The notes under the pieces are model-generated. The model was not told where the DNA came from. It did no database searches and saw only the letters and a program-made list of their open reading frames with translations. The position numbers were made by a program, and so were the translations under genes. 64,000 bases of DNA from NCBI RefSeq assembly GCF_907163265.1, contig NZ_CAJQUM010000001.1, positions 3,038,001-3,102,000 on the forward strand, read 5' to 3'. The number at the start of each line of letters is the position of its first letter. Positions within the stretch are counted from its first letter, which is position 1. The stretch is from Georgfuchsia toluolica (lineage in GTDB: Bacteria > Pseudomonadota > Gammaproteobacteria > Burkholderiales > Rhodocyclaceae). Positions 36,647-44,394 of this stretch are shown piece after piece.

Positions 36647-37462
36647 ATGAAGATTAGTTTTCTCGGCGGCGGCAACATGGCCAATGCCCTGATCGGCGGC
36701 CTGCGTCATCAGGGCTATTCCGCGACGGACATCCAGGTAGTGGAGCCGGTGGCAGAGATGCGCGCGAAGCTTGCCGACATTTATGGCGTGCGCTGTACGC
36801 CTGCTATCGACGAGGGCGCGATGAACTGCGACATCTGGATGCTCGCCGTCAAGCCGCAGCAATTGCGCGAAGCCATCGCTCCGCTCAAGGGCCGGCTCGG
36901 CACGCAACTGGTAATCAGCATCGCGGCGGGTATCCGTTCCAGCGACATCGGCCGCTGGCTCGGTGGTTACGCCAGGATCGTGCGCACCATGCCCAATACG
37001 CCGGCCCTGATCGGTGCCGGCATCACCGGTCTTTATGCCGGACCGGGCGTAAATCATCAGGAGCGCGCCAGCGCGGAGAAAATCCTCAATGCCGCCGGAC
37101 CGACGCTGTGGGTCGACGACGAAGCGCAGATGGATGCCGTTACCGCCATCTCCGGCAGCGGGCCGGGCTATGTGTTCTATTTCATGGAAGCATTGCAGAA
37201 GGCTGCCGAGGACGCCGGGTTCGATAGGGCAGCCGCGCGCAAGCTCGCGGTGCAAACCTTTCTCGGCGCGGCACGGCTCGCTGAGCACGGCAACGAATCG
37301 CCCGCCATATTGCGCGAGCGAGTGACATCGAAGGGCGGCACCACTGAGGCGGCGCTCAAATCGCTTGATGCTGATGGCGTGGCCGCCGCCATTGCTCGAG
37401 CCACAAAAGCTGCGCAAACACGCGGCGTTGAGCTTGGCGACCAACTGGGGGCAGATTCATAA
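36647..37462 (+). CDS. proC: Pyrroline-5-carboxylate reductase
   Basis: Last step of proline biosynthesis (P5C + NAD(P)H to proline). 271 aa. Rossmann start KISFLGGGNMANALIGGL, VRTMPNTPALIGAGITGLYA, and the family signature GSGPGYVFYFMEALQKAAEDAGF...LAVQTFLGAARL; VTSKGGTTEAAL closes the active site. Directly follows yggS. Confidence 0.96.
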   Translation: MKISFLGGGNMANALIGGLRHQGYSATDIQVVEPVAEMRAKLADIYGVRCTPAIDEGAMNCDIWMLAVKPQQLREAIAPLKGRLGTQLVISIAAGIRSSDIGRWLGGYARIVRTMPNTPALIGAGITGLYAGPGVNHQERASAEKILNAAGPTLWVDDEAQMDAVTAISGSGPGYVFYFMEALQKAAEDAGFDRAAARKLAVQTFLGAARLAEHGNESPAILRERVTSKGGTTEAALKSLDADGVAAAIARATKAAQTRGVELGDQLGADS

Positions 37463-37471
37463 AATCAATTC

Positions 37472-37625
37472 GAACCACGGCGATACGGCGGGCAGGCGAA
37501 AGTCAAAAGCGATAACCACGGAGAGAAACAAAACCATGAAACGGAGTTTGTCCTTGCCTTTCTCAGTGTCCTTGGTCAATGCCTTTACCCTTGCTTTTCG
37601 CCGTGTCCGCCGTGCCGCCGTGGTT
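37472..37625. repeat. Nested inverted array between proC and yggT
   Basis: Outer arms: AACCACGGCGATACGGCGGGC at the left (37472-37492), and on the complement of the right end AACCACGGCGGCACGGCGGAC (37605-37625). Inside lies a second pair, ACCACGGAGAGAAA (37515-37528) against a right copy near 37558-37577 (ACCAAGGACACTGAGAAA on the complement). So two repeat types are nested like a palindrome in a palindrome. It fills the 189-bp gap. Confidence 0.7.
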
Positions 37626-37651
37626 AACTGTTTCTTGTAGGGTTCATCGTC

Positions 37652-38209
37652 ATGCAAATACTCAACTTCATCTTGCAAAGCGTTGCCGGCTTTTTCACCT
37701 TCGCGCTGCTTGCCCGCTTTGCCATGCAATGGGCACGTGCGCCGTTTCGCAATCCCATTGGCCAGTTTGTCATCACGATCACCGACTGGATGGTGCGGCC
37801 GGCGCGGCGCGTGATTCCCACTGCCTGGGGACATGATCTGCCGAGCCTCGTGCTGGCCTGGCTGATGCAGGCGATTTACCTGGGCGTGATCTACGGCATC
37901 AGCGGCTTCTTCAAGGGCGGCATGGGTCACATTGGCATCGTCGCGCTGATCGCCCTCATTGAAACCGCAAGCGTTGCATGCACCCTTGCCATCGCAATCG
38001 TCATCATCAGCGCGTTGCTGTCATGGATTAATCCACATGCGCCAGTCGCGCCGGTAATCAACGCCGTTGCGGGGCCGATGCTGCAGCCGTTCCAGCGCGT
38101 CATCCCCCTGATCGGCGGCATCGATCTGTCACCCATTGCGTTGTTTTTTGTCATCAAGCTGATCGATATCGGGCTTGCCTCGCTGCGCATGTGGCTGTTG
38201 ATGCCATGA
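37652..38209 (+). CDS. yggT: YggT-family membrane protein
   Basis: 185-aa integral membrane protein with two YGGT repeats of paired hydrophobic segments (RFAMQWARAPFRNPIGQFVITITDWMVRPARRVIP and LLSWINPHAPVAPVINAVAGPMLQPFQRVIPLIGG). Role uncertain; relatives have been linked to osmotic tolerance or to cell division protein placement. Third gene of yggS-proC-yggT; the next coding gene is DUF167 as in other proteobacteria, but a hairpin cluster separates them. Confidence 0.9.
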   Translation: MQILNFILQSVAGFFTFALLARFAMQWARAPFRNPIGQFVITITDWMVRPARRVIPTAWGHDLPSLVLAWLMQAIYLGVIYGISGFFKGGMGHIGIVALIALIETASVACTLAIAIVIISALLSWINPHAPVAPVINAVAGPMLQPFQRVIPLIGGIDLSPIALFFVIKLIDIGLASLRMWLLMP

Positions 38210-38231
38210 GCGTCGTCCGCCGGGTCGCCCG

Positions 38232-38462
38232 CGCAAGCGCGGAAAGCAATGCACCCCCCCCCGGCCTCCCCTCCGGGAGGGGGAGGTGACTGATTGCCCC
38301 ACCCTTGGGGCGGGGGGCAGGGGATGAGCCCAATTTCCCGCGAAGGGGAACGCTTGCGTTCCCCCTTCCCTGGGGCGAAGGCAGGAATTCGCCGAGCATT
38401 GTTCGGCGCTGCCGAAGCGGGCGAACTGTGCAAAGCGAGCCCTTCGGGGGCTGGGGGGGAGG
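38232..38462 (+). repeat. Cluster of GC-rich hairpins between yggT and DUF167 gene
   Basis: Five or more stem-loops in 230 bp: GCGCAAGCGC; CCTCCCCTCC with GGGAGGGGGAGG (38265-38286); GCCCCACCCTTGGGGC; a near-perfect GGGGAACGCTTGCGTTCCCC (38345-38364); and CGCCGA...TCGGCG (38391-38409). The ends (CACCCCCCCCCGGCCTCCCC at 38252 and the complement of 38440-38462) also match each other loosely, so it may be a larger inverted element. An open frame crosses it, but the codon content is repeat-like. Confidence 0.55.
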
Positions 38463-38469
38463 TGCCGCA

Positions 38470-38772
38470 ATGACCTGGCTGCGTGCCAGCGGAGATGGCG
38501 TGCTGCTTACGCTGCATATCCAGCCCGGCGCGAAGAAGACCGAGGTCGTCGGCCTGCACGGCGATGCGCTCAAGCTGCGCCTGTCGGCGCCGCCGGTCGA
38601 TGGCAAGGCCAATGACGCCTTGATCGCGTTTCTCGCCGCCCGGCTCGGTATTCCAAAGTCGCGGCTTACGCTGGTATCGGGTCAGACCTCGCGCCGCAAA
38701 TGCGTTGCAGTAAGCGACGCAGACGTCGCTGAAGTCGAGCGTAGGCTACAGAGCCAAGCGGATTCGCGCTAG
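38470..38772 (+). CDS. DUF167 (YggU) family protein
   Basis: 100-aa protein: LLTLHIQPGAKKTEVVGLHGDALKLRLSAPPVDGKANDALIAFLA matches the YggU/DUF167 fold. Function unknown. Start at ATG 38470 with GGAGGT upstream; the longer in-frame extension runs through a hairpin cluster and is not homologous. It ends 39 bp before an inverted repeat that separates it from the converging Nudix-ThiE gene. Confidence 0.87.
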   Translation: MTWLRASGDGVLLTLHIQPGAKKTEVVGLHGDALKLRLSAPPVDGKANDALIAFLAARLGIPKSRLTLVSGQTSRRKCVAVSDADVAEVERRLQSQADSR

Positions 38773-38811
38773 TAGTCAGTCAAAGCAATACTGATGAATA
38801 GCAAAAATCTC

Positions 38812-38915
38812 TCACCACCAAGGCACCAAGGACACCAAGCATCCCCAAGGAAAAATAATATCGAATTTGACGTTCTTGGTGCACCTTCGTGAACTTGGTG
38901 TCTTGGTGGTGAAAG
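38812..38915. repeat. Inverted CACCAAGG array between converging genes
   Basis: Left arm: CACCACCAAGG / CACCAAGGA / CACCAAG (38813-38839). The complement of the right arm (38874-38915) reads CACCACCAAGA / CACCAAGTT / CACGAAGG. Period 8-9 nt, with a very close match over the first 18 positions. Lies in the 181-bp gap between the DUF167 gene and the Nudix-ThiE gene, both of which read into it. Confidence 0.75.
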
Positions 38916-38953
38916 CTCTTGTTTTCACCCGATCCATCAAATTCCTATAGATA

Positions 38954-39898
38954 CTAGAACGAATCAACCGCCCAGGCGGAACGAATCGCGGCGATCCCGT
39001 GCGCGCCGTGCCGCCATGCTGCAAGCATGTTGTCGCGTTGCAGTCCGCCGATGGCAAAAACCGGGATGGGGCAGTCGGCGATGATTATATTGAATGCTTC
39101 CCAACCGATACCTTCCTGCATCCCGTGCGTCGGTGTCGCGTTGACTGATCCGACCACGGCGAAATCCAGACCAAGCGCAATGGCCTGATCCAGTTCGCCG
39201 CGCGTATGGCAGGAAGCGCCGACCAGCTTGAATTCCGGCCTTTGTGTCAGCGCCATCAGTTCCCGGGCGGACAGATGAATGCCGTCGGCGCCGAGTTCCA
39301 GCGCCATATCGGCGTCGCCGTTGATGAGCGCGCGCGCGCCGAAGCCTTGAATCAGACGCACGGCCTCGGAAGCAAAGGCGGTGCGCTGCGGTTCCGGCAT
39401 ATCCCGTTCGCGAATCTGCACCAGCCGCAATCCATGCTTCAGTGCCTGCTCCAATGCGGCGAGTTGCGCATCGGCGCCGATCCTGGCAGCCTGCGTGATG
39501 GCATAGAAATCGGGCAGCGTCAGCGCTTTCAGCACCGGTCCGTTGGCCGGCAGCATCGGTGCGACGCTTTTCGCGCCTATCGTTTGCCATGACAGTGCCG
39601 CATGGACGTGGTCTTGCAATTCGCCCTGCCATTTGGTGACGCGGAAAAAATGCAGCCTGACGTGGGCGTGTTCGTATTCATGTTCGCGCACGATCCACGG
39701 AAAACACTGCACCACTTCGATGCCAAGTTCCTCGCGCAACTCGCGAATCAGGGCGTCGCGCGGCGCTTCGCCGGGCTCCACCTTGCCGCCGGGGAATTCC
39801 CAAAAGCCCGGGTAGAAAGTATCGGCGGCGCGCTGGCCCAACAGATAACTGCCGTCCTCGCGCAGCAGCACGGCAGCGGCGACATGGGTGACGGTCAT
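38954..39898 (-). CDS. Nudix hydrolase fused to ThiE/TenI-like domain
   Basis: 314 aa. Residues 1 to about 130: MutT-type Nudix domain (GGKVEPGEAPRD...REELG) that would cleanse oxidised dGTP. Residues about 135-314: a thiamine-phosphate-synthase-like TIM barrel (IRERDMPE, LINGDADMALELGADGIHLSARE, GASCHTRGELDQA, VVGSVNATPTH, PVFAIGGL). This fusion recurs in betaproteobacteria; the ThiE-like half is divergent and its activity is not proven. It overlaps the DUF815 ATPase gene by 4 nt (ATGA). Confidence 0.85.
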   Translation of the reverse strand: MTVTHVAAAVLLREDGSYLLGQRAADTFYPGFWEFPGGKVEPGEAPRDALIRELREELGIEVVQCFPWIVREHEYEHAHVRLHFFRVTKWQGELQDHVHAALSWQTIGAKSVAPMLPANGPVLKALTLPDFYAITQAARIGADAQLAALEQALKHGLRLVQIRERDMPEPQRTAFASEAVRLIQGFGARALINGDADMALELGADGIHLSARELMALTQRPEFKLVGASCHTRGELDQAIALGLDFAVVGSVNATPTHGMQEGIGWEAFNIIIADCPIPVFAIGGLQRDNMLAAWRHGAHGIAAIRSAWAVDSF

Positions 39899-40782
39899 TT
39901 GTGTCCGGTCTGCAAACGGCCGGCGTAATCGCGCGCGAACTGCCAGGCCACGCGGCCGCTACGCGAGCCGCGCTGCAAGGCGAAGCGCAAGGCCTCGCCG
40001 CGCGCGGCGGTACACTGCGCTTGCGTCAAGCCGAGTTCCATCAGCCAGTGATTGCAAATGACAAGATAATGCTCCTGATCGAAGGGATAGAACGAAAGCC
40101 AGAGGCCGAAGCGTTCCGACAGCGAGACTTTTTCTTCGGTGCTTTCGGCCGGATGCAGTTCGCCCTCGATGTCATGTTTTGCGTCGAGGTTCTCGTGCAT
40201 GAACTCGGGCATCAGATGGCGGCGGTTCGATGTCGCATACACCAGCAGGTTGTCGGGCATGCCGGCGACCGAACCGTCGAGCACGCTCTTCAAATGCTTG
40301 AAGCCGGGCTCGCCGGCCTCGAAGGAAAGATCGTCGCAAAAGATGATGAAGCGCTCGGACCGCTCGCGCACCAGGTCGACGATCTCGGGCAGGTCGACGA
40401 GATCGTCCTTGTCGACCTCGATCAGGCGCAGCCCCTTGCCAGCGAATTTGTTGAGTACGGCCTTGATCAAAGATGACTTGCCGGTGCCGCGCGCGCCGGT
40501 GAGCAGCACGTTGTTCGCACTCTTGCCGGCGACGAACTGCCGCGTGTTCTGCTCGATGGCGGCCTTCTGTGCGTCCACGCCATGCAGGTCCTGCAGCCGG
40601 ATGCAATGCAGGGTTTTAACCGCAAATAGGCATCCATTCCCGCGCAGCTTGCGCCAGCGAAAGGCCTTGGCACGCCAGTCGGCGGGTGCCGCCGCGGCTG
40701 GCAGCAAGCCCTCGACGCGGGCCAGCAACTCGCTGCCGCGCGCCAGCAAATCGGCAAGTTGTTTTAAATGTGATTCATTCAT
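39895..40782 (-). CDS. DUF815 AAA-like ATPase
   Basis: 295-aa P-loop ATPase of the DUF815 group. Walker A is in LLTGARGTGKSSLIKAVLNKF and Walker B in RFIIFCDDLSFE; LVYATSNRRHLMPEFM is the sensor-like strand, and FGLWLSFYPFDQEHYLVI follows. Biochemical role unknown. The start at ATG 40782 (MNESHLKQL) is preferred to an upstream extension that overlaps the mltA promoter region. Coupled to the Nudix-ThiE gene, and divergent from mltA. Confidence 0.82.
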   Translation of the reverse strand: MNESHLKQLADLLARGSELLARVEGLLPAAAAPADWRAKAFRWRKLRGNGCLFAVKTLHCIRLQDLHGVDAQKAAIEQNTRQFVAGKSANNVLLTGARGTGKSSLIKAVLNKFAGKGLRLIEVDKDDLVDLPEIVDLVRERSERFIIFCDDLSFEAGEPGFKHLKSVLDGSVAGMPDNLLVYATSNRRHLMPEFMHENLDAKHDIEGELHPAESTEEKVSLSERFGLWLSFYPFDQEHYLVICNHWLMELGLTQAQCTAARGEALRFALQRGSRSGRVAWQFARDYAGRLQTGHK

Positions 40783-40823
40783 GAGGTAATCTGGACACTT
40801 GTTTTCACTCGACTTTAGCAGAC

Positions 40824-41996
40824 ATGCAGAAAAAAATTTATTTGCCCGCGCTGATGGCGCTGTTGCTTGCCGGCTGTGCTGCCGTGCCACCCTCTCCGCC
40901 GCCTGCTCCCTGTGTCTGTCCGCCGGTCGAAGTGCCGGTGCCGCCCAAACCCGTCGAAAAACCGCTGCAACCCGCCAGTTGGTCCGACCTGCCCGGCTGG
41001 GGCAGCGACGATCTCACCGCGGCATTCGATGCCTTTCTTGCATCCTGCAAAGTCCTTGAGCGGCGGGCGCTATGGAGCGGTGTGTGCGCTTCGGCGCGCG
41101 GCGGGGGCGGCAATGATCTGCGCGCCTGGTTCGAGGCGCAGTTGCAGCCCTGGCAACTGGTCAATCCGGATGGCAGCCGCGATGGCTTGATTACCGGCTA
41201 TTACGAACCGGTGATCAAGGGCAGCCGCAAACCGGACAATATCTACCGCTATCCGGTGTTCGGCGTGCCGAACGACCTGATCACGGTGGATTTGTCCGAG
41301 GTCTATCCCGAGCTGAGGAACCTGCGGCTGCGCGGCCGCCTCGAAGGCAGAAAACTGGTGCCCTATTACTCACGTGCTGATTGGACGCAACAGGAAGTCC
41401 GCCGGGCCGATGATGCCATCATGTGGACCAGCGACCCGATCGACTTTTTCTTCCTGCAAATACAGGGCTCGGGCCAGGTCGATTTGCCGGACGGACAGCG
41501 GGTGCGCATCAGCTACGCCGACCAGAACGGCCATCCCTATCGTTCCGTGGGCAAGTGGCTGGCCGAACAGGGCGAAATGAAAATCGAGCAGACCTCGATG
41601 CAGGGCATCAAGGCTTGGGCGGCGGCGAATCCCAAGCGCTTGCAGGAACTGCTCAACGTCAATCCGAGCATGGTGTTCTTTCGCGAGCTGCCGGTCGAGG
41701 GCAGCGGTCCGCCCGGTGCGCTGGCAATGCCGTTGACGCCGGAGCGCAGCATCGCCGTCGATGCGCGCACCACGCCGCTGGGAAGTCCGGTCTGGCTGTC
41801 CACTACTCAGCCGAATTCGGATGAACTGCTACAGCGACTGGTGCTGGCGCAGGATACCGGCGGTGCGATTCGCGGCCCGGTGCGAGCCGACTTTTATTGG
41901 GGCAGTGGCGCGGAAGCCGGTGCGAAAGCAGGCAGGATGAAACAGAGAGGACGAATGTGGGTATTGCTGCCCAAGGGCTATGCACCAAGTCAGTAA
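40824..41996 (+). CDS. mltA: Membrane-bound lytic murein transglycosylase A
   Basis: Outer-membrane lipoprotein that cleaves peptidoglycan to 1,6-anhydromuropeptides. 390 aa. Signal ends at LLAGCAAV; the proline-rich linker runs to about residue 50. MltA barrel: LITGYYEPVIKGSR, VPYYSRADW, DFFFLQIQGSGQV and the 3D domain with catalytic Asp in LAQDTGGAIRGPVRADFYWGSG. Divergent from the DUF815 gene. Confidence 0.94.
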   Translation: MQKKIYLPALMALLLAGCAAVPPSPPPAPCVCPPVEVPVPPKPVEKPLQPASWSDLPGWGSDDLTAAFDAFLASCKVLERRALWSGVCASARGGGGNDLRAWFEAQLQPWQLVNPDGSRDGLITGYYEPVIKGSRKPDNIYRYPVFGVPNDLITVDLSEVYPELRNLRLRGRLEGRKLVPYYSRADWTQQEVRRADDAIMWTSDPIDFFFLQIQGSGQVDLPDGQRVRISYADQNGHPYRSVGKWLAEQGEMKIEQTSMQGIKAWAAANPKRLQELLNVNPSMVFFRELPVEGSGPPGALAMPLTPERSIAVDARTTPLGSPVWLSTTQPNSDELLQRLVLAQDTGGAIRGPVRADFYWGSGAEAGAKAGRMKQRGRMWVLLPKGYAPSQ

Positions 41997-42020
41997 GCCC
42001 GCAATGCCGCCCTGTTTTAT

Positions 42021-42066
42021 GCACTTACATAATGCGTAAAACCCATTGCAGGCACCATGCAAGTGC
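42021..42066. promoter_or_regulatory. Two NtrC-type binding sites upstream of amtB
   Basis: GCAC-N7-GTGC at 42052-42066 (GCACCATGCAAGTGC) exactly fits the NtrC consensus arrangement. GCAC-N7-ATGC at 42021-42035 fits with one mismatch. They are 31 bp apart, about three helical turns, centred near -117 and -86 relative to the start predicted from the sigma-54 promoter. Paired NtrC sites on one helix face upstream of an ammonium transporter gene are what nitrogen control predicts. Confidence 0.7.
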
Positions 42067-42118
42067 AAAATTATTTGTCCGCGAAATCTATCCTGATGAT
42101 TTTAATTAAATAGATTTC

Positions 42119-42134
42119 AGGAACAATAGTTGCT
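42119..42134 (+). promoter_or_regulatory. Sigma-54 promoter of amtB
   Basis: AGGAAC (42119-42124), 5 bp, then TTGCT (42130-42134): GG at -24 and GC at -12 with the correct 10-bp spacing, and a good match to TGGCAC-N5-TTGC. It lies 35-50 bp before the chosen amtB start and downstream of two NtrC-type sites. This also argues against the TTG at 42130 as the start codon, because that codon is the -12 element. Confidence 0.72.
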
Positions 42135-42168
42135 TTTTGGTGCGGCTGTTACCTGGAGGGCCCCCCAA

Positions 42169-43374
42169 TTGGAAAATCTGAAAACCTCGACCGACGTTCT
42201 GTTCATTCTGATGGGCGCGGTCATGATTCTCGCCATGCATGCCGGTTTCGCCTTTCTGGAACTTGGCACGGTGCGCAAAAAGAACCAGGTCAATGCCTTG
42301 GTCAAAATCCTTTGCGACTTTTGCATGTCAACGCTGGCCTATTTCTTCATCGGTTACGGCATCGCCTACGGCACCCATTTTCTGGTCGGTGCCGACGTGC
42401 TGGTACAGAAGAGCGGCTATGAGATGACCAAGTTCTTTTTCCTGCTCACCTTTGCCGCCGCGGTGCCGGCCATCGTTTCGGGTGGCATTGCCGAGCGCGC
42501 CCGCTTCTATCCCCAACTGGCGGCGACCTTCCTCCTGGTCGGGTTCATCTATCCCTTCTTCGAGGGCGTCGCCTGGAATAATGCCTTTGGCGTACAGAAC
42601 TGGATCAAGGCCAGCTTCGGCGAAAACTTCCACGACTACGCCGGTTCAGTAGTTGTGCATGCGGTTGGTGGCTGGATCGGCCTGACCGCGGTGATATTGC
42701 TCGGTGCGCGGCGCGGCCGCTATCACAAGGATGGTGGCATCGCCGGTGCGCATCCACCATCTTCCATTCCTTTTCTCGCCCTGGGTTCATGGACTCTTGT
42801 CGTCGGCTGGTTCGGCTTCAATGTGATGAGCGCACAGACCATCGACAAGATTTCCGGCCTCGTTGCGATGAACTCGCTGATGGCGATGGTGGGCGGTACC
42901 TTGGCGGCATTGTTTGTCGGCCGCAACGACCCCGGCTTCGTACATAACGGCCCGCTCGCCGGACTGGTGGCGGTCTGCGCCGGTTCCGACGTAATGCATC
43001 CGCTCGGATCGCTGGCGGTCGGCGCCTTCGCCGGCGCGATGTTTGTCTACATGTTCACCCTGACGCAAAACCGCTGGAAGATCGATGACGTGCTGGGCGT
43101 ATGGCCGTTGCATGGCCTGTGCGGCGCCTGGGGCGGCATCGCGGCCGGCATCTTCGGCCTCAAGCAGTTCGGTGGGCTGGGCGGCGTCAGCTTCGGCGCG
43201 CAGTTGACTGGTACGCTGCTGGGCATTGCGGTCGCCCTGATCGGTGGCTTCACAGTCTATGGCTTGCTCAAGGCCATCGTCGGCATACGCCTGGATCCCG
43301 AGCAGGAATATGACGGTGCCGACCTCTCGATCCACAAGATCACGTCGTCGGCGGAACGCGAAACGAGCTGGTAG
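42169..43374 (+). CDS. amtB: Ammonium transporter
   Basis: Amt/Rh-family trimeric ammonium channel, about 401 aa. VMILAMHAGFAFLELGTVRKKNQVNALVKI begins the first helices. YAGSVVVHAVGGWIGL carries one pore histidine (VVHAVGG), and VWPLHGLCGAWGGIAAGIF carries the second. Start chosen at TTG 42169, about 10 nt after GGAGG; there is no cleavable signal peptide, unlike E. coli AmtB. No glnK gene accompanies it in this window, although glnK-amtB is the usual pair. Likely NtrC/sigma-54 regulated. Confidence 0.9.
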   Translation: MENLKTSTDVLFILMGAVMILAMHAGFAFLELGTVRKKNQVNALVKILCDFCMSTLAYFFIGYGIAYGTHFLVGADVLVQKSGYEMTKFFFLLTFAAAVPAIVSGGIAERARFYPQLAATFLLVGFIYPFFEGVAWNNAFGVQNWIKASFGENFHDYAGSVVVHAVGGWIGLTAVILLGARRGRYHKDGGIAGAHPPSSIPFLALGSWTLVVGWFGFNVMSAQTIDKISGLVAMNSLMAMVGGTLAALFVGRNDPGFVHNGPLAGLVAVCAGSDVMHPLGSLAVGAFAGAMFVYMFTLTQNRWKIDDVLGVWPLHGLCGAWGGIAAGIFGLKQFGGLGGVSFGAQLTGTLLGIAVALIGGFTVYGLLKAIVGIRLDPEQEYDGADLSIHKITSSAERETSW

Positions 43375-43386
43375 ACTGTGATTGAT

Positions 43387-43428
43387 CGTTAATCCGTAGT
43401 CCCTGGTTCGAGCCCAGCCAGGGAGCCA
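43387..43428 (+). pseudogene. 3' half of tRNA-Asn(GTT), relic / attachment-site remnant
   Basis: The segment starting at the anticodon GTTAATCCGTAG and running through the T-arm CTGGTTCGAGCCCAG to GGAGCCA is the 3' half of a bacterial tRNA-Asn (anticodon GTT). Against canonical tRNA-Asn it lacks single bases in the variable loop and in the acceptor strand, and the 5' half is absent (replaced by the amtB end). Such 3' tRNA fragments are left by integrative elements that recombine in tRNA genes. It marks the start of a region of unusual small genes and gene debris. Confidence 0.8.
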
Positions 43429-43647
43429 GCCAAAATTCGTAGTTTTTCTTGCACTTAGCCGGCCATTGCGGTTGTGCTTTTGCATTTTGAGGGCCGGAAT
43501 CAAGATTTTGGGGATCGTAGGCGATCTCAATAATGAGAGTCCGATGGTCGGTATTGGGGGCAGTCCGGCGGTCAGGTATCGACGCTAGGACTTGAATCCG
43601 GGCATATCGGCCGCACATACCAGATCAGCCGACAACGAGATACCGCA

Positions 43648-43881
43648 ATGAATGTCCTGTTTAACAACCCGCTGCTATACGTGATCGATTATCCGGGGCA
43701 TGATGCCCTGGAGATTCTGGATAAGCGCAATGGTCGGATGGGTTTGTTGCGTGGCGCGACCGCTGACCGCATGCGCAATGAATTCGGCCAGTTCCTGGCG
43801 CAAGAGCACGATCAGGAGGAATTTGAAGATTTCATTGATTCCTATGAGGCCATTCTCGATCATCCAGTATTGCGCCACTGA
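43648..43881 (+). CDS. DUF3567-like small protein (betaproteobacterial)
   Basis: 77-aa acidic protein. The layout NVLFNNPLLYVIDYPGHDALEILDKRNGRMGLLRG...EEFEDFIDSYEAILDHPVLRH resembles the DUF3567 / BTH_I0359 family, which ends in a conserved PVVLH-like tail. Function unknown. ATG start with weak ribosome-binding site (AACGAGAT). Preceded by 219 bp after the tRNA relic in which I see nothing coding. Confidence 0.6.
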   Translation: MNVLFNNPLLYVIDYPGHDALEILDKRNGRMGLLRGATADRMRNEFGQFLAQEHDQEEFEDFIDSYEAILDHPVLRH

Positions 43882-43924
43882 TTTCGCACGGGTGGATCCC
43901 GGTAGACATCCAAATTGAATTCAG

Positions 43925-43954
43925 CGTAGTTGATCGTCACGTAGTTGATCGTCA
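43925..43954. repeat. Perfect 15-bp tandem duplication
   Basis: CGTAGTTGATCGTCA occurs twice back to back (43925-43939, 43940-43954) in the gap after the DUF3567-like gene. Only two copies are present. It is probably a recent slippage product; each unit contains TTGATCGTCA, which could be a protein site, but nothing supports that. Confidence 0.7.
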
Positions 43955-44060
43955 ACTTGAGTCTCTAATTGGCCGAGATTGTGTAAAGACTCAAAAACAG
44001 GGGAATTTCCGGGGTCGCTCTACCATTCCCCACCCGAAAATAATCGATAGGTTTCAAGCT

Positions 44061-44300
44061 ATGCCCCAAACTGCCTCCACGCTCCAAACCGCCTACTGCT
44101 ACCACTGCGGCAGACACCATCCTGTGGAAGAGATGCGCCAGATTGCAACAAAGGCAGGAAGAAAATGGCGTTGCCTCAAGAGCATTGAAGCCACCAAGAC
44201 GGGTATTGCGCAAAGAGATGCGTTTGGCAGAGGCGTGACGCAAATCAACAAGGCTGAAGCACAGGCCAAGCAGAGAATCCTTAAAGAAACTCCAGTTTGA
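44061..44300 (+). CDS. Small zinc-ribbon-like hypothetical protein
   Basis: 79 aa. Near the N-terminus YCYHCGRHHPVEEM is half of a zinc ribbon (CxxC), and WRCLKS supplies only one further Cys, so any metal site is incomplete or shared. The lysine-rich C-terminus may bind nucleic acid. ATG start preceded by AGGTTTCAAGCT (weak). I do not recognise the family. An 8-bp hairpin (TAACCTGC/GCAGGTTA, 44324-44353) follows. Confidence 0.5.
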   Translation: MPQTASTLQTAYCYHCGRHHPVEEMRQIATKAGRKWRCLKSIEATKTGIAQRDAFGRGVTQINKAEAQAKQRILKETPV

Positions 44301-44394
44301 TGGTTGTGAGTTTGATAACCATGTAACCTGCTTTCGTCAATCCGGGCAGGTTATACCCGCCCTTTGGCCAATCGCAATTCAATAGGTATTCAGA

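Noticed and set aside
38305-38469. N-terminal extension of the DUF167 protein
   Set aside because: The extension translates repeat-like hairpin DNA; the family start with a GGAGGT ribosome-binding site is at 38470.
43590-43615. Minus-strand GGATTCAAGTCC resembling a tRNA T-arm
   Set aside because: The loop has an extra base, and no acceptor or anticodon arm can be drawn around it.
43925-43954. CRISPR-like repeat
   Set aside because: Only two contiguous 15-bp copies without spacers; no CRISPR array or cas gene is present in the window.
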